Shown in pieces: positions 25,106-36,800 of a stretch of 64,000 bases of DNA. Within the stretch, counting starts at the first letter, position 1; each line of letters starts with the position of its first letter. Made by a program: the position numbers and the translations under genes. The DNA comes from Ignelater luminosus (Eukaryota > Arthropoda > Insecta > Coleoptera > Elateridae): contig VTPC01089971.1 of the NCBI GenBank assembly GCA_011009095.1, positions 230,969 through 294,968 on the forward strand. The letters are read 5' to 3'. Under the pieces are notes generated by a model. It was not told the origin of the DNA. It ran no database searches and was given only the letters and a program-made list of their open reading frames with translations.

Positions 25106-25822
25106 CAGTGTTTAAAAAAAATAAGGCACAAATTCATTTATGGCATTATTTTTAATTTTTCGGAAGAATGCTCGAACACGTCAATTTTATTTATTTATCA
25201 GCAATATTTTAAGCTAAAAGTTTTTGTTCCAAATTCCAAGATGGCGTCAGGACACCATTTTGTAAAAAGAATCTAAATACAAAAAGTACTTGTGTAATAG
25301 CTCATTTTGAAGCTCTCACTGATATACGTTTAATGTCTAAGTTTCAAGAAATTTCAACTCTCCAAAACAAAGTGGTGACCTGTCAAAGTTATTGTTTTTG
25401 TTATTGATTACGGCCGTAGCAGGCCATGTTAGTACTATTCGAAAATAATCTTAGATGCATGACTCTACATCTACAAGAAGTATGTCATTTATTTAATAAC
25501 ATGGCCTGTTATGGCCGTGAACAATGACAAAAACAATAACTTTGACAGGTAGCCATTTTAGTTTGGGGAGTTGGAATTTCCTGAAACTTGTACATTAAAC
25601 GTATATCAGTTAGAGTTTCAAAATAAGCTGCTACACAAACACCCTTTGTATTTAAATGTTTTTTTCAAAATGTGGTCCTCGCGCCATCTTGAAATTTGGA
25701 ACAAAAATGTTTTGATTACAATATTGCTGATAAATAAATAAAATCGACGTGTTTGAGCATTCTTCCGGAAAATTAGAAATAACGCCATAAATGAATTTGT
25801 GCCTTACTTTTTTTACCCACTG
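25106..25822. mobile_element. Foldback MITE with CAGTG termini, 717 bp
   Basis: The arms are reverse complements for about 330 bp each. The left arm begins CAGTGTTTAAAAAAAATAAG and the right arm ends with its near complement, finishing CCCACTG. TA duplications flank it (25104-25105 and 25823-25824), with matching bases extending one step further on each side. CAGTG ends plus TA targets are the hallmark of Tc1-type elements. The centre (about 25434-25494) is short and non-coding. It is a non-autonomous derivative. Confidence 0.8.
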
Positions 25823-26009
25823 TATATTATGTCTTATGTAATTGGAATTGATGCCTTAAAAATTGACAAAACATAACTGAGAAAATATAACTATTGCTGA
25901 TATCTATTAAGTATAAAGAATTAAGTACTTATTTCTAACACTGTCACTATTATTAGAACTTGAATTACTGCTGTAATTTCTGATATTAATTACAATTTGG
26001 TTAGCAGTC

Positions 26010-27370
26010 AACATCTAAAATTATTTCATGTTCATACCAATATTTAATAATTTTTCCATTATGATTTACACAACGGTTCTAAAATTCTACATCGCAGTGT
26101 TGTAAAGCTTTATTCCACATTGCAATAATCTGATCAGCACCATAACCATCTCTACCTATGTTGTCTTTATAGTATTTTAATGGCATTAAAATACAATGGT
26201 AAGGTGCTGTACCACTCTTATTATGTTATCGACTTCATATTGGTTTTTTTTCTTGTGGTCCTTGGCCAGCTCAAGCAATTTCGTTTAATACATTTAAAGC
26301 ATGTTGTGTGGGATATTGTTGTTTGATAACCAACTTATAATTTCATCTTTAGTTCAAGATGATGTAGGCTGTCGCTATTTATTTCACCGTGATAGTCTTC
26401 CTTTAAAGATTTAGAAGTAAACAGCAGTGTTACCTTCTTTGACAAATTGACCTGATTTACCTCCAGCATGCACAATAATGTAGCGTTTTCTTTCGTAGCC
26501 TTCAGGTTTCTTGACACTTTTAGTGTTTGTATCTTGTCTTAATTCACTAGGCTTTTCTTTAGCAAAAATCCATGTTTTATCAAGAAAAATAACCGGTTGA
26601 GGATGAGGAGAATTTAGATTTCTAAAATACTTCTTAAAAATTACAAACGCATAAAGCAAATTTCTGTTTTTTCTACAAAAGCTCGACGATTGTCAGCTTT
26701 TTTAAACTTCAAACTAACTTCACTTAATGCGCGGTTTAAACTGCTGTTGCTTAAGTTGATATTGTAATTTTTAAGTTCATTATTTAACATTTGAACTGTA
26801 ACATGCTTTTCTGAATGCCAAGTATATAATTTAGACTGTAAAGATTACTGTTGTGTTTTTAATTAATTCTTGAGGTTCCCACGTTGTAAAAAACCAAGAA
26901 ACAAATAAAGAACAAAACCTTTTTAAAAACACCAATGTTTTAAATTTTGTAAAGTATCGGTTTCATTCTTAATAAATTTTCAAGTTTCATTTTTATCGAA
27001 CATTTTTAAAACTTTTAAAGTACACAATTCTTAGGTTCCTTAGTTTATTATTATTATTATTAATATTATTAAATTTCTCATATCACACACTGAGCAGTTG
27101 GTATTTTCGAAGAATTTAAACAAAAATCTAACATCATAATAATTGGTTTGAACGGTCATTTTAGGAAGCTTCAGAATTAATTCAAAATACGTTTGATTAA
27201 AGTACATTATATTTAGCTGTTTTTAAACTTACTTTCAGCATACCTACCATAAACAATAATTATCTTAGTATCATCAGGCAAATCTTTTGGTTTCAAACTT
27301 TTTCGGGGTCTTTTCTTTCTGGGACTGGATAGAATTGGGTTAACTTGACTCGTATGACATTGGCAACCCG
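26010..27370 (-). pseudogene. DDE_3-type transposase relic
   Basis: Minus-strand pieces occur in the expected protein order. First is a Lys/Arg-rich N-terminal segment near 27340 (SSPRKKRPRKSLKPKDLPDD). Next, near 26700, is FKKADNRRAFVEKTEI. The first catalytic aspartate region follows at about 26600 (PVIFLDKTWI), then YERKRYIIVHAGGKSGQFV. A frameshift at about 26420 leads into FTSKSLKEDYHGEINSD. A C-terminal part near 26190-26040 contains YHCILMPLKYYKDNIGR and HCDVEF. The order and the FLD.TWI, IIVHAG and DYH.E motifs fit a Tc1/mariner-superfamily transposase with a DDE_3-type core. Frameshifts and stops show that it is dead. The 26870-27240 interval does not read as coding and may be insertion or decay. 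Confidence 0.6.
27040..27072. repeat. (TTA)n microsatellite
   Basis: A short, slightly interrupted run of TTA units lies inside the transposase relic. Confidence 0.8.
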
Positions 27371-27808
27371 CTGTAATCAAACATTGCTAGTGAGATAGTA
27401 ATTACAATTTCATGATTACAATCTTTTGAACGGCAGATAATGGTAGAATAGGTTCCCCCATTTACCTTTTCTTGTTCAGAATACTTTAAGGAATTGTTCT
27501 TGAGTACGTAATGTTTCCCCTTTTACAGATATTGCAAAGGAAACACAAACACCCAATAAAATAATGCGTAAAACTGTAAATTAGTTTTGAAAAGAACTGT
27601 TTTTATTTACTTTGATTGAAAACTAATAAACTAAAAGAATAATCCACAATCACATGTGAATGTTAAGAAACAACGACGTCAAAACACAACGTCATGACAG
27701 TTTCCATTTGTTGCGTCCGATGACGTTTTAGTAACTACACTAATCATTTGACCAACTAAATGCGAATGACAATAGCGCTGATTTTTATCTCTATCTGACG
27801 AATCAGTG

Positions 27809-27813
27809 CCGTT
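27809..27813. repeat. Left 5-bp target duplication CCGTT
   Basis: CCGTT directly precedes the TG that opens the LTR on the + strand. The same five bases follow the opposite end of the element at 29011-29015. Five-base duplications are normal for Ty3/gypsy integration. Confidence 0.6.
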
Positions 27814-27937
27814 TGTTTGGATTTTAAGAATAACTTTATTTATATTTTATGTTACAGAACATGTAATGTCGATTTGTTGTTTTTATATTCTGCTCCTTTT
27901 GTTATTATTTATTTATGACTACTAGATCTACCTAACA
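27814..27937 (-). repeat. Ty3/gypsy 3' LTR (short, about 124 bp)
   Basis: In the element's orientation (minus strand) it begins TGTTAGGTAGATCTAGTAGT and ends CA next to the CCGTT duplication. It is preceded by a polypurine tract, AAAAGAGGGGGGA (27938-27950 on the opposite strand), the expected primer site for plus-strand synthesis. The first 30 or so bases recur at 28979-29010. Confidence 0.65.
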
Positions 27938-27995
27938 TCCCCCCTCTTTTAAAAAGATCTAATTTAACTTTAAATTAACCTGAACTAAATTTTGC

Positions 27996-28976
27996 CTAAT
28001 ACACAATATAATCACCTAGTCTGGATGGTTTGTTTATAATTCTGCCAGCTCTTGTTTGAATTCTTGGACTAGATGTAGACGAGGAATCTTCCTGATCTTT
28101 AATTTTATTCTCAATGTCTTCTTGAGTATCATCCTCTAAACCGTCATTAACATCCGCTTTCTTAGCTTGATGGAAATGTTTCTTCTGAGTATATTTCCTT
28201 TAGGTCCTTTTACAAGATATGATCTTGGTGAGTCTAGAACTTTGATAACTTTTCCTGGCATCCACGTTTTTGATTTGTCATCTCTAATAAGTATTTCCTC
28301 ATAGTCTTTAAATTGTGGTCTATCCTTTGCTTGCCTATTATAAAATTTTTTCATTTGAGATTGCTTTTCTAGTAGCGTCTTCTTAAAATTCTTAATAACC
28401 TTTGGTTTTAAGTAATCGTAACTACAAGGTAAATTAGTTCTTAAATTGCGACTCATTAAAATCTGGGCGGGTGTATAATCTGTATCGCAAACTGTCGAGT
28501 TTCTGTAATTTAAAAGGCCCAAGTGAAAATCTGATCCATCTTCTTTACACTTCTTAAGAATGGCCTTCACGATGTTCACTGACTTTTCCGCGAGCCCATT
28601 TGACTTAGCATATCTGGGACTGGAAGTTACTAGTTATATATCCCATTCTTTGGCAAACTGCTTAAACTCAAAACTATTAAAAGGCACGTTATCAGACACT
28701 AATATTTTTGGTATGCCAAATGTGGCAAATATTTGTTTGCATTTAATAATAATTTCTTTTGCTGTTTTGGTTTGTAAGTGTTTGATTTCAAACCACTTGG
28801 ATAGATAATCTTCCATCACCAGATAATCATGACTTCCATATGTTAATACATCTGTGCCAACTTTAAAGAATGGCAATGAAGGTATCTCATGTGGTATTAA
28901 TGTTTCTTTAATATTTGCTGGCTGAAATCTTTGGCAAACTTGACAACGCCTAACCCATTCCTCTACATCTCTATTC
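27996..28976 (-). pseudogene. Ty3/gypsy pol remnant: integrase and C-terminal tail
   Basis: Reading on the minus strand from about 28976, the end of the integrase zinc-binding region is present (EEWVRRCQVCQRFQPANIK). The catalytic core follows: VGTDVL, YLVMEDYLSKWFEI, then FATFGIPKILVSDN. A single in-frame TAA follows AKEWDI (near 28634), after which LVTSSPRYAKSNGLAEKSVN continues the same frame. The C-terminal domain runs through LMSRNLRTNLP and YNRQAKDRPQFK, and ends with SYLVKGPKGNILRRN. A frameshift near 28160 leads to a tail ending TRAGRIINKPSRLGDYIVY and a stop at 27996. Integrase normally sits at the 3' end of pol in Ty3/gypsy. Gag, protease, reverse transcriptase and RNase H are all missing. 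Confidence 0.85.
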
Positions 28977-28978
28977 TG

Positions 28979-29010
28979 TATTTATTTAGGACTACTAGAT
29001 CGACCTAACA
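28979..29010 (-). repeat. Truncated 5' LTR of the gypsy element
   Basis: The 32 bases starting TGTTAGGTCGATCTAGTAGT (minus strand) match the start of the 3' LTR with few changes. They join directly to integrase coding sequence at about 28978. The rest of the 5' LTR and most of the internal region have been deleted. CCGTT at 29011-29015 flanks it. Confidence 0.65.
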
Positions 29011-29015
29011 CCGTT

Positions 29016-31832
29016 CACATAAAAATATAAATAACTTGTTTTAGCTAGACTTATATATGGATGATGTAAAGTTTTTATTTTGTGATTTCAACTGTAGTTA
29101 GTTACATTCATAGTAATACTATTATGTACAGAACCAAGCGCAATCACCGTCGCGCACCTATCTGCCGAGTTTGGCGTTCTCGAGTCTTAGCAATTTGTCG
29201 TTTACAAAAAGTCAAAATGCCGAATTCGAACTCACCCATCCATTTATTATCTGATGATTAATGAAAAACTCCTGCCGAAACGCTTACATATTCCGGTTTA
29301 GACGAGGTTAGCCTCGTTGCAAGAAACCCCAACTATAATCCAAATCATCTTAATAGTAGGGATTGTGTAATGAAATATGAAATAACGCCGACAAACTCAT
29401 AAGCTAAATTCCTGGTGACTAAACAAGTATTCCTTCAAATGGAACCTTTGGTGATTTTGTCTTAATTGGAGTGATATGTAGGCATCTAAAGTTGCGTTTA
29501 GTTCCAATTAGACAGAGTGTGCTGTATAGCTGAGATAGCTAACGTCGGGAGAGAAAGACACTTGCAATTAGACTATCTTAGCTATAGAGTACACACTGTA
29601 TAATTAAAACTAGTTTTAAAAAATGAAGAAGATCTTTACCTACAACTTTTCTAAATAAGAGTTTTTGATATTTTGACAAATAACAATTATAGAGTCAAAA
29701 GGTAACATTTTTGCACGCAACTTTGAAAACCAATAATTCTACAAGACAAATCGTTTGTCGTGTTATTTATTTACATAGCTATTTGTTTTGGCTTGTAATT
29801 CCAATATCCATTTCACCATTAATTTATATCACTATTTGCTTGCAAACAGAAACGAAAAATAATTTCACTCTAACGTACTAATCTGCAAATAGTGAACCGT
29901 CCTTACACATTGATTCCCGATTACAACGGTTTTCCGGTAAACAGATTTAATCCGGGAAACAGAGACATTCTGAGCGTATGAATAGCTTAGAATATGCCCA
30001 ACATGTAACAAGCAGTGCGTAACAAAAGGCAAAGGCAAGTTTGAATCTTCTTTTTTCTCTCTATAGAAATATGAGTAGCGGTTACATTACCAGAGATTTT
30101 TTAATGCACGTTCTTATTTCACTAAGTATGTGGAAAATAAACCTCTTCAAATATCGTACGTTTCGTTCGTGCAAAAACTGTCAAAGTTTTCCTCCCATAT
30201 TATTATTCATCCAAATAAATTTTGCAATAGGAAAACCATTTTAATGGAGTTTTAAAGTGTAATTAAACTTCCTCGTTACCGACAATAATAAATAATATTT
30301 TGCCTTGCAAACTTTACAGTGACAAATCAAATAATCCGAACACGGAAATATCGTCGAGGCTCGTGCAGTAATCGAAAGCTCTCATCGGTGATAATTCATA
30401 TTCAACTAAAGCTCAAGTCTGGTTGGCTTTAGGAAGAATGTTATTTAGATCGATGGGCTCAGTATATTATTGGATTATGCGATCGGGAAACGTATCCAAA
30501 TTGACATAAATTCTATTAGAATAAAATCAATGCGGTAATTCTTGAAATATTTGCCATCAGTAAGTAATGTGACGAGGTATTTAAGCTTGAAAGATTTTAA
30601 AGTTTCTGCTTCACAACTTGTAGAATTAAAAATAATAAAATAAATATCACACAGTTTCTTACAGTGATTGTTAAATATTTTGCATTGATAGTTGGATAAA
30701 CTTTGTGGAAAGATAAACAGGTTTCTTAAAATAAAATTACTGTTTTGGACTTGACGAGTTGACGGAGAAAAATAGTCATATGGTGAAGACAGAAAATAAA
30801 CAAGAAAATTCCATAAGTGTGGAAAAATACTGATAGTGGTATACAAACAAAACTTGACAACAACAATGGAAGCATTACAGAGCAATATGTTTATTGTTTA
30901 TACAAAAATGTAATACTAAATGGATAGTAATGGATAGATAAACTTCAGACGAACGAATGTAATCATAACTTTTCGGAAAGAAACGTTTTTGTTTTTTTTC
31001 TTTTAGAAACTTTTTTCCACTTCTATGTTACTACAAGCATACACACTCCGCATTAGTCAATAAAACAAAAGGTGGGGCAAGAAATAATCTTTATTATTAC
31101 TCCTAAGCGACAACCTGACGTTGCCAATCGTTGCATATAAATGCTATGTATAGAAAATGCTTAATTGTGCATCTAGTAGCTGCCTATTTTTGGATTAAGT
31201 AAATCTTACGTAAATGCTTGACTACCTACATCTTCACGCATTTGTTTAATAAGGTAATAACTTCAAAACTTAACACTTTACACATAAAAATGGTTTAGAC
31301 TTATTTTCCTACCCACAACATATAATTATTCATAGATAACGAAACACGCAAATAGACATTATCGAACTAGTTGCCCAACAAAGTTTATACATTTATGCAA
31401 TCGAATAAACGCAAAACTTTGGCATCACATGATCTTTGTATGCTCAAAATTAATACTCATACATAATAAGTTTGAATATTTAAAACCCATTTAAAAGTAA
31501 CAGATATAGGACGTAACATGTTGACATAATGAAAATTATTACCATTACACACAAAACATATCTTTACGGTAAAAGCAGACATTTAAGACTCACAATCAAC
31601 TAAGATATACTCTTTATAAGAGAAATAATAATTTCTTTTGCAAAGCTTTAAATTAAAGACAACTGTTTATCGAATTTACCAAGAATATGTAGTTCAAGTC
31701 GTAATTCAATTTGGAAAGCGATATTATCAAACTGATAAATCCCTAATGGTCAGATTTGTTTCTACTAATAAGAACTATTAATCCTGATGATAATCGAAGC
31801 ATGAACCAGCCGAAATACTATGATTTGTACCC
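29016..31832. other. AT-rich DNA, nothing recognised apart from a small hairpin
   Basis: No gene or repeat family was seen here. The minus-strand frame at 30475-30885 (136 codons) is rich in Phe, Ile, Leu and Ser. It has no motif and is probably spurious. Confidence 0.45.
29513..29598. repeat. Short imperfect inverted repeat
   Basis: Arms of 26 bp (29513-29538 and 29573-29598) pair with about five mismatches around a 34-bp loop. Both ends read CAG(A/T)GTGT. It may be a tiny MITE or a chance hairpin. Confidence 0.45.
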
Positions 31833-32066
31833 CTACTCGAATTTTACAAACAATGAAGCACATACATCTTCTACACTGGTGATATTTTCGATGTGGTCTA
31901 ATAGAGGACTGGGACTCGATTCAAATGACATAAATCTTCTAAAATTTTATCAGGTATCCAAGTTCTTTAATTGGTCCTCACATTCCACAATTAGTTTTAA
32001 AGCAGCTCCAGGAGCCTTAAGAGCAATTTGTCTGTCGAGCATGTGGTACATCATTATACAGTATTG
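31833..32066 (-). pseudogene. Possible hAT transposase fragment
   Basis: On the minus strand the frame reads YHMLDRQIALKAPGAALKLI and ECEDQLKNLDT, then two stops. It continues SPSPLLDHIENITSVEDVCA. A shifted frame at the junction gives ILEDLCHL. The order YHMLDR, then ..ALK, then LEDLC..L.P, resembles the W.S..YML.R / L.elc.iLkPf.e.T stretch of hAT transposases. The match is short and includes stops, so the identification is tentative. Confidence 0.35.
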
Positions 32067-32537
32067 TAACAGTATTTAAAAACGTGTTATTTCTAATTTA
32101 AAGGTTACGTACGAAATAACTTAATGCTTATTAGAAACAATCCGGCTAATGATGACTCATCTCATTATGGGCCGTGGGTGTCAGATAATTTTAAAAGTAA
32201 ATAGGGATCTAGCAATGCTATGATAAACCACAAGTCTGTTATTTAAATTTCTATCTTAAACACAACCAAAACACTATCGATAATTAATAATTTGTTGGAC
32301 GCCAGAGCCTTTTTGTTTAAATTGGAAGAAAAACTCAAAATTCCAAAACAAACGTGGTGTTTATCAATAAGATATAAGACACAAAAAATGATATACAGTT
32401 TTATTTAATCAATATGTTTATCGCATAAACACAAACAACACAAAAACAAATAGAAAAAGAAGGCCACTCTTCAACACAAGTGAAAAACCATTTTTAATAA
32501 TAATCCTCATTAAATAGAGGTGACCCTAGTTTAATTA

Positions 32538-33830
32538 TTAACTAGGTTAACCAACAAACAAACATCAGAAATAGTAACTTAATTATCAATAAACCCATAG
32601 ATATTCATAATATGGAATGCAATTATAATAATGAAACAAGTGGATATGGTAGATAGCAACTAATTGTCTATAAACAAGTGAATATCCACAATATTGAATA
32701 TATTTCATTGTTAAAATAAGTAGATTTCAACAATAAACACTAGTTCAATAAAAAAAAACCAATAATTGTCACCAAATCGCAATATAACAAAAGTTTCACC
32801 TTGTCGTATGAACAAATTTTGAAACAAAATAAACATTAAAACAAAACACAGTTTAACTCGCAGATATGTATGTACTTCCTGGCTTTATTACATTCCCGTG
32901 AACATCTACATTCAATGCGGTTTAATAGATTTTCGATCGTTGATCCAGCACCATTGTATACACCATTGTGAGGTTATGTACGATATTACCTCTGTTGAAT
33001 TCCCAACTCAGATTAATAGGAAATTCAAATTATTCTGGTTTTTCTAATGGTAACGACAGGATTTTTACTTGAAGCAACTTTGCAAACCATTAATGAACCC
33101 ACCCTTATAACGAATACATTTAGGAAACCAAACAAAAAATCTCAGTTACGTCCAAAGCCTAAAATAAAAAATTCACAAAGCACGAAAAACCAAACTAACA
33201 CAATATTTATTCAAACTCCGCTGAAGAAATATAATTTTGATTGCAAAATTATAAACACCAATCTCACAACCAACCCACCTGTTGACTGTGCAACTTCTTT
33301 CACATGTCTCAGATGAAAACGGAAAAAATCCGCCTAAGAAGAATGTCCGCCCTTCCGCCAAATTTCAAAATGTTAACTCGCTAAAATTATACAAATTAAA
33401 CTGAAGAAAAAACCAATGGCCTAGGATTAATATTTTGCTTTTTTAAATTAAATTAGAATTTCTAAAGAATTATCAACCACAACTAAAATTTTTGTACGGG
33501 AGAATAACAAATATTCAAAAAAATATTAAAGTTAAACTGTTCAGGGATATTTCATTAGGGGATTCCCCCAAAGACAATAAAATTCGCATTTTCATATAAG
33601 CTGATATTAAATAAGAAAAACTTGAAAATATAGAATTCCTAATTCGATTTAATCAATGAACAAATCAAACTTTTGAATTCAACAATAAACAATAGAAATT
33701 TACTTAAATAAATCAAGAGTATGCATTCACATTATTTTATGCACTCTCGTACCAACTTAGAGTGATGAAATATTGGCGGGATTTTAGAAAATTTAAATAA
33801 TTTTATGACGACGAGTGACGAACTGTTGCA
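32538..33830 (+). repeat. Dispersed repeat, copy B (about 1.3 kb)
   Basis: This aligns end to end with copy A (6261-7559), including the duplicated AATAAAC..ATAGATAT blocks at the 5' side, the central ORF and the closing GGCGGGATTTTAG segment. Differences are scattered substitutions and small indels. Copy B carries an extra GAAATATT next to the GGCGGG motif. No flanking duplication was found. Confidence 0.7.
33047..33316 (+). pseudogene. Unrecognised ORF inside repeat copy B
   Basis: This frame of 89 codons is homologous to the frame at 6846-7112. Both share TIFIQT.LKK.NFDCKI and PVDC.TSFT. Here the frame opens earlier, with FLLEATLQTINEPTLITN, and copy A encodes similar words upstream of its own ORF. 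No domain was recognised. It is probably a remnant of the repeat's parent protein. Confidence 0.35.
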
Positions 33831-36800
33831 GTATGTCCCAGGATTGAGTTTGCAAGAAAACAACCTCTTTACTATTGCTTTTGGGGAGAACTGTCATTCT
33901 TAATAAAATTTCTTGCTTGTTACCAACAATGATGAAGAACATGTAAACAACGCATTTTTGTGAGTGCCCTTCAAACACGGCAATCTGATTTTCTAGTACA
34001 TTTGGAACTTAGTCGTTTTTTATTCCAAAATAATGCGTTTTGTTGGTAATATCGAAATTATATTACCATTATTGGAGGTTTTTACACAAGCGGAAAGCTT
34101 TATGAAGAATGACATTTTGCCCTAAAAGCAGTAATAAAAAAGTTTTTCCGTTTGTAAATTCAAAACATTTCTGTTAAACTTTCTGACTAACAGAATGTAA
34201 GGGTGGTTAAGGTCTTGCATTGAAAGATACTACCTAAAATTCCCAAGTATATTGTGAGTACAATCGTAGATGCTAGTCATGCATTTCCCATCGGATAACA
34301 TTTTTTGTTTTTTCATACAATTGTTAGGTTATTACTTAATATGGCATATCTTAATTAAGGATTTACAGCACAATTTTAAGTTTTTTGTTGAGATTTATTA
34401 AATTTCCTTGAGTATATACAGAAACTGGACCAAACAGTTTCAACAGTGTATGGATTCATACGGCAATTTGTAAACATTCCATTCTTAAGAAGAGAAGATT
34501 TCTTTGTAATATCAGACTAAGACAAAATTGTTGTTTGTCAAAGTAATGTATTTTTATTTACGTATTTCAAAACTCAAAGCAAAAAATTTAGAAATAAAAT
34601 CAATCAAAGGAAGGTTATAATCGGATTTATTGGAATTTAGTACTTATAAATTTCAGCAATGCGAGAATTTTAAAAATATAAAAATTTTCTTAAACTTTTT
34701 TCAACAATTAATTTTTATACATTAAGTAAAAATAGTATTAACTAATTAGATGCTTTCATCATTAGATATAAAAGGTCAGTCGTTGATGAAGGTAGTCGGT
34801 ACCTTTTAATTTTTCATTTGTATTTAACTTAGATAGACATAGATAGTAGAATCTTACCTTACCAACAAATACCTACTGTACCGCCTTTGAAGTGGAGATG
34901 TAGCATAAGTTCACCAGATATAAATGTAACCACATCGTCGGTATCGACCACACATACACGTAGGCAAAAATTTGCTTGAGAAATGAAAAACTTTGTTAAT
35001 ATTGTTTTTTCGGAAAAAAGTCACTCTTCAAAAATTTTTTGCTTCCACCCAAATGACAAACCGTATCCTTAGCATTGTTTCATCGTATACAGTTACAGCA
35101 CTTGTACGCAACTTAGAAAACCAATAATTCTGTAACTAAAACGAATCGACCATAGAAAAATTACTTGTCTAGTCATCAAGAATCCACACTATTATTTTTT
35201 AGGTAGCATTCCTTAATACCCTGTATTTACGAAAATAATTTTGGCTAATTTTGGCACACTCTGTACACAATGAAGCAATTCTGATAGTACAGTTCGTCAT
35301 TTGAATAAAAGCAAAACTTTTTTAAAAAAAATGGCTTTTTGCCGAAAAATCAATAATAACAAAGTCTTCTATTTGTTAAGCAATTTTTCAAACACACTAA
35401 TAAAAGTACAAAAATCCGATACAATTCTGCTCTAAACGAAGGCATTCTAGATCCTTTAGCAAAGATTTTGAGACTATTTTTCTTAAGGTAACAAATTATT
35501 CTTTTTAAGATAAAGGAAAAGGCCCTAGAAAATAAGTTCTAGATAATAATCAATGATAATTGCGCTACTAGCTATTTCCAAAAGGAGTTTGTCTTAATAA
35601 TATGAGTAAGATATAACGATTATTTAAATTACAATCATTATTGAGTGAATTATTTGAAAGAAAATTGATATAATCAATATTGCCAATAATATCTTTCAAC
35701 AATAAAAAGAAACTATTTGAAAATAGAAAATAAATATAATAAATGCCTAATGTAAAAGAAAATGTAACAAAATATTCTATATCTGCTATTTTAACTAAAA
35801 AAATTTAAGGCAGTTGCATGACTATTTCAAAGTAATTATTTCATATGAATCTTCGTCTTGATTAATGTCCTGCTGAGGTTTATTCAACTAGGAACACCGC
35901 CACAAGCAAAAACTTGTCTTCATAGCTAGCAGGAATAATTGAGAGTTATTGTTACTCAAGTATCACATGAAATGTTGCCTCTAATGTAGTGAATAATAAA
36001 ATTATTTTCTAATCCAAAGAAAGCTGGTGGAAAGTTTCATCAGAAATAAAACATAAAATACAGAGTATTACGACATATATTTCGTAACACACAAATCCAA
36101 CAATTTCGTATAAATATTTAATAAAGCACAAAACGTGCACGTTGCAGTTAAAGACATGTGACACGAGCATGAAAAACGTGCACATCTGTATCACGTTCCC
36201 AATCGACTAATCAAACTGTGTGTAACGGATGGATATTACATATTAGCAAAACCCGATTAAATTCTTCGTTATTTTGTGGTTGTGGTGTAACCGTAATGAA
36301 ATAATATATTATAAATATTAATGTTGATATTGTTATAATATTGATTCAGTGCACATACAAAAATATCATGTTATTTGATCTTCAAAATTTGTTTTTTAAC
36401 CGAATTGTAGTTTAATTGTATTTTTAATATTATTCAGATTTATGCAGATCGAAACGTCTATGATATAATAAAGAATTTAAGTACCAACTACAAAGTGTTT
36501 TAATAAATGACCAATTAAGCTAAAAAATAAAATCAAATCAAAGATTAAGAAGAAACAAAGTCAAGAAAAACCAAACAATTAATAATTAGAGCATTTGAAA
36601 ATCCAACAAGAATTCAATGACTTCGCGAGTTTTGAACTTGCCATCATTTATATTATTGAAAATGCGTATGTAGTGGCCTGTTGGAGTCACTGAAATTTGC
36701 AATAATTAATAATTTCTTAGCTTTAAATTACAAAAGATTTGCAGTTACACGCTTAATTAGAATTTTAGAAAATATTCCTTTTGTAGACAAGTGCTGACCC

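Noticed and set aside
29240-29285. CTGATGA ... CGAAACG motif (hammerhead or LINE end)
   Set aside because: The bases between the two boxes do not form a stem, so the match is chance.
30475-30885. 136-codon minus frame
   Set aside because: Dominated by Phe, Ile, Leu, Ser and Tyr as expected from AT-rich non-coding DNA. No recognisable domain.
31756-32079. 107-codon + frame
   Set aside because: The opposite strand shows the more plausible (hAT-like) reading. This frame has no motif.
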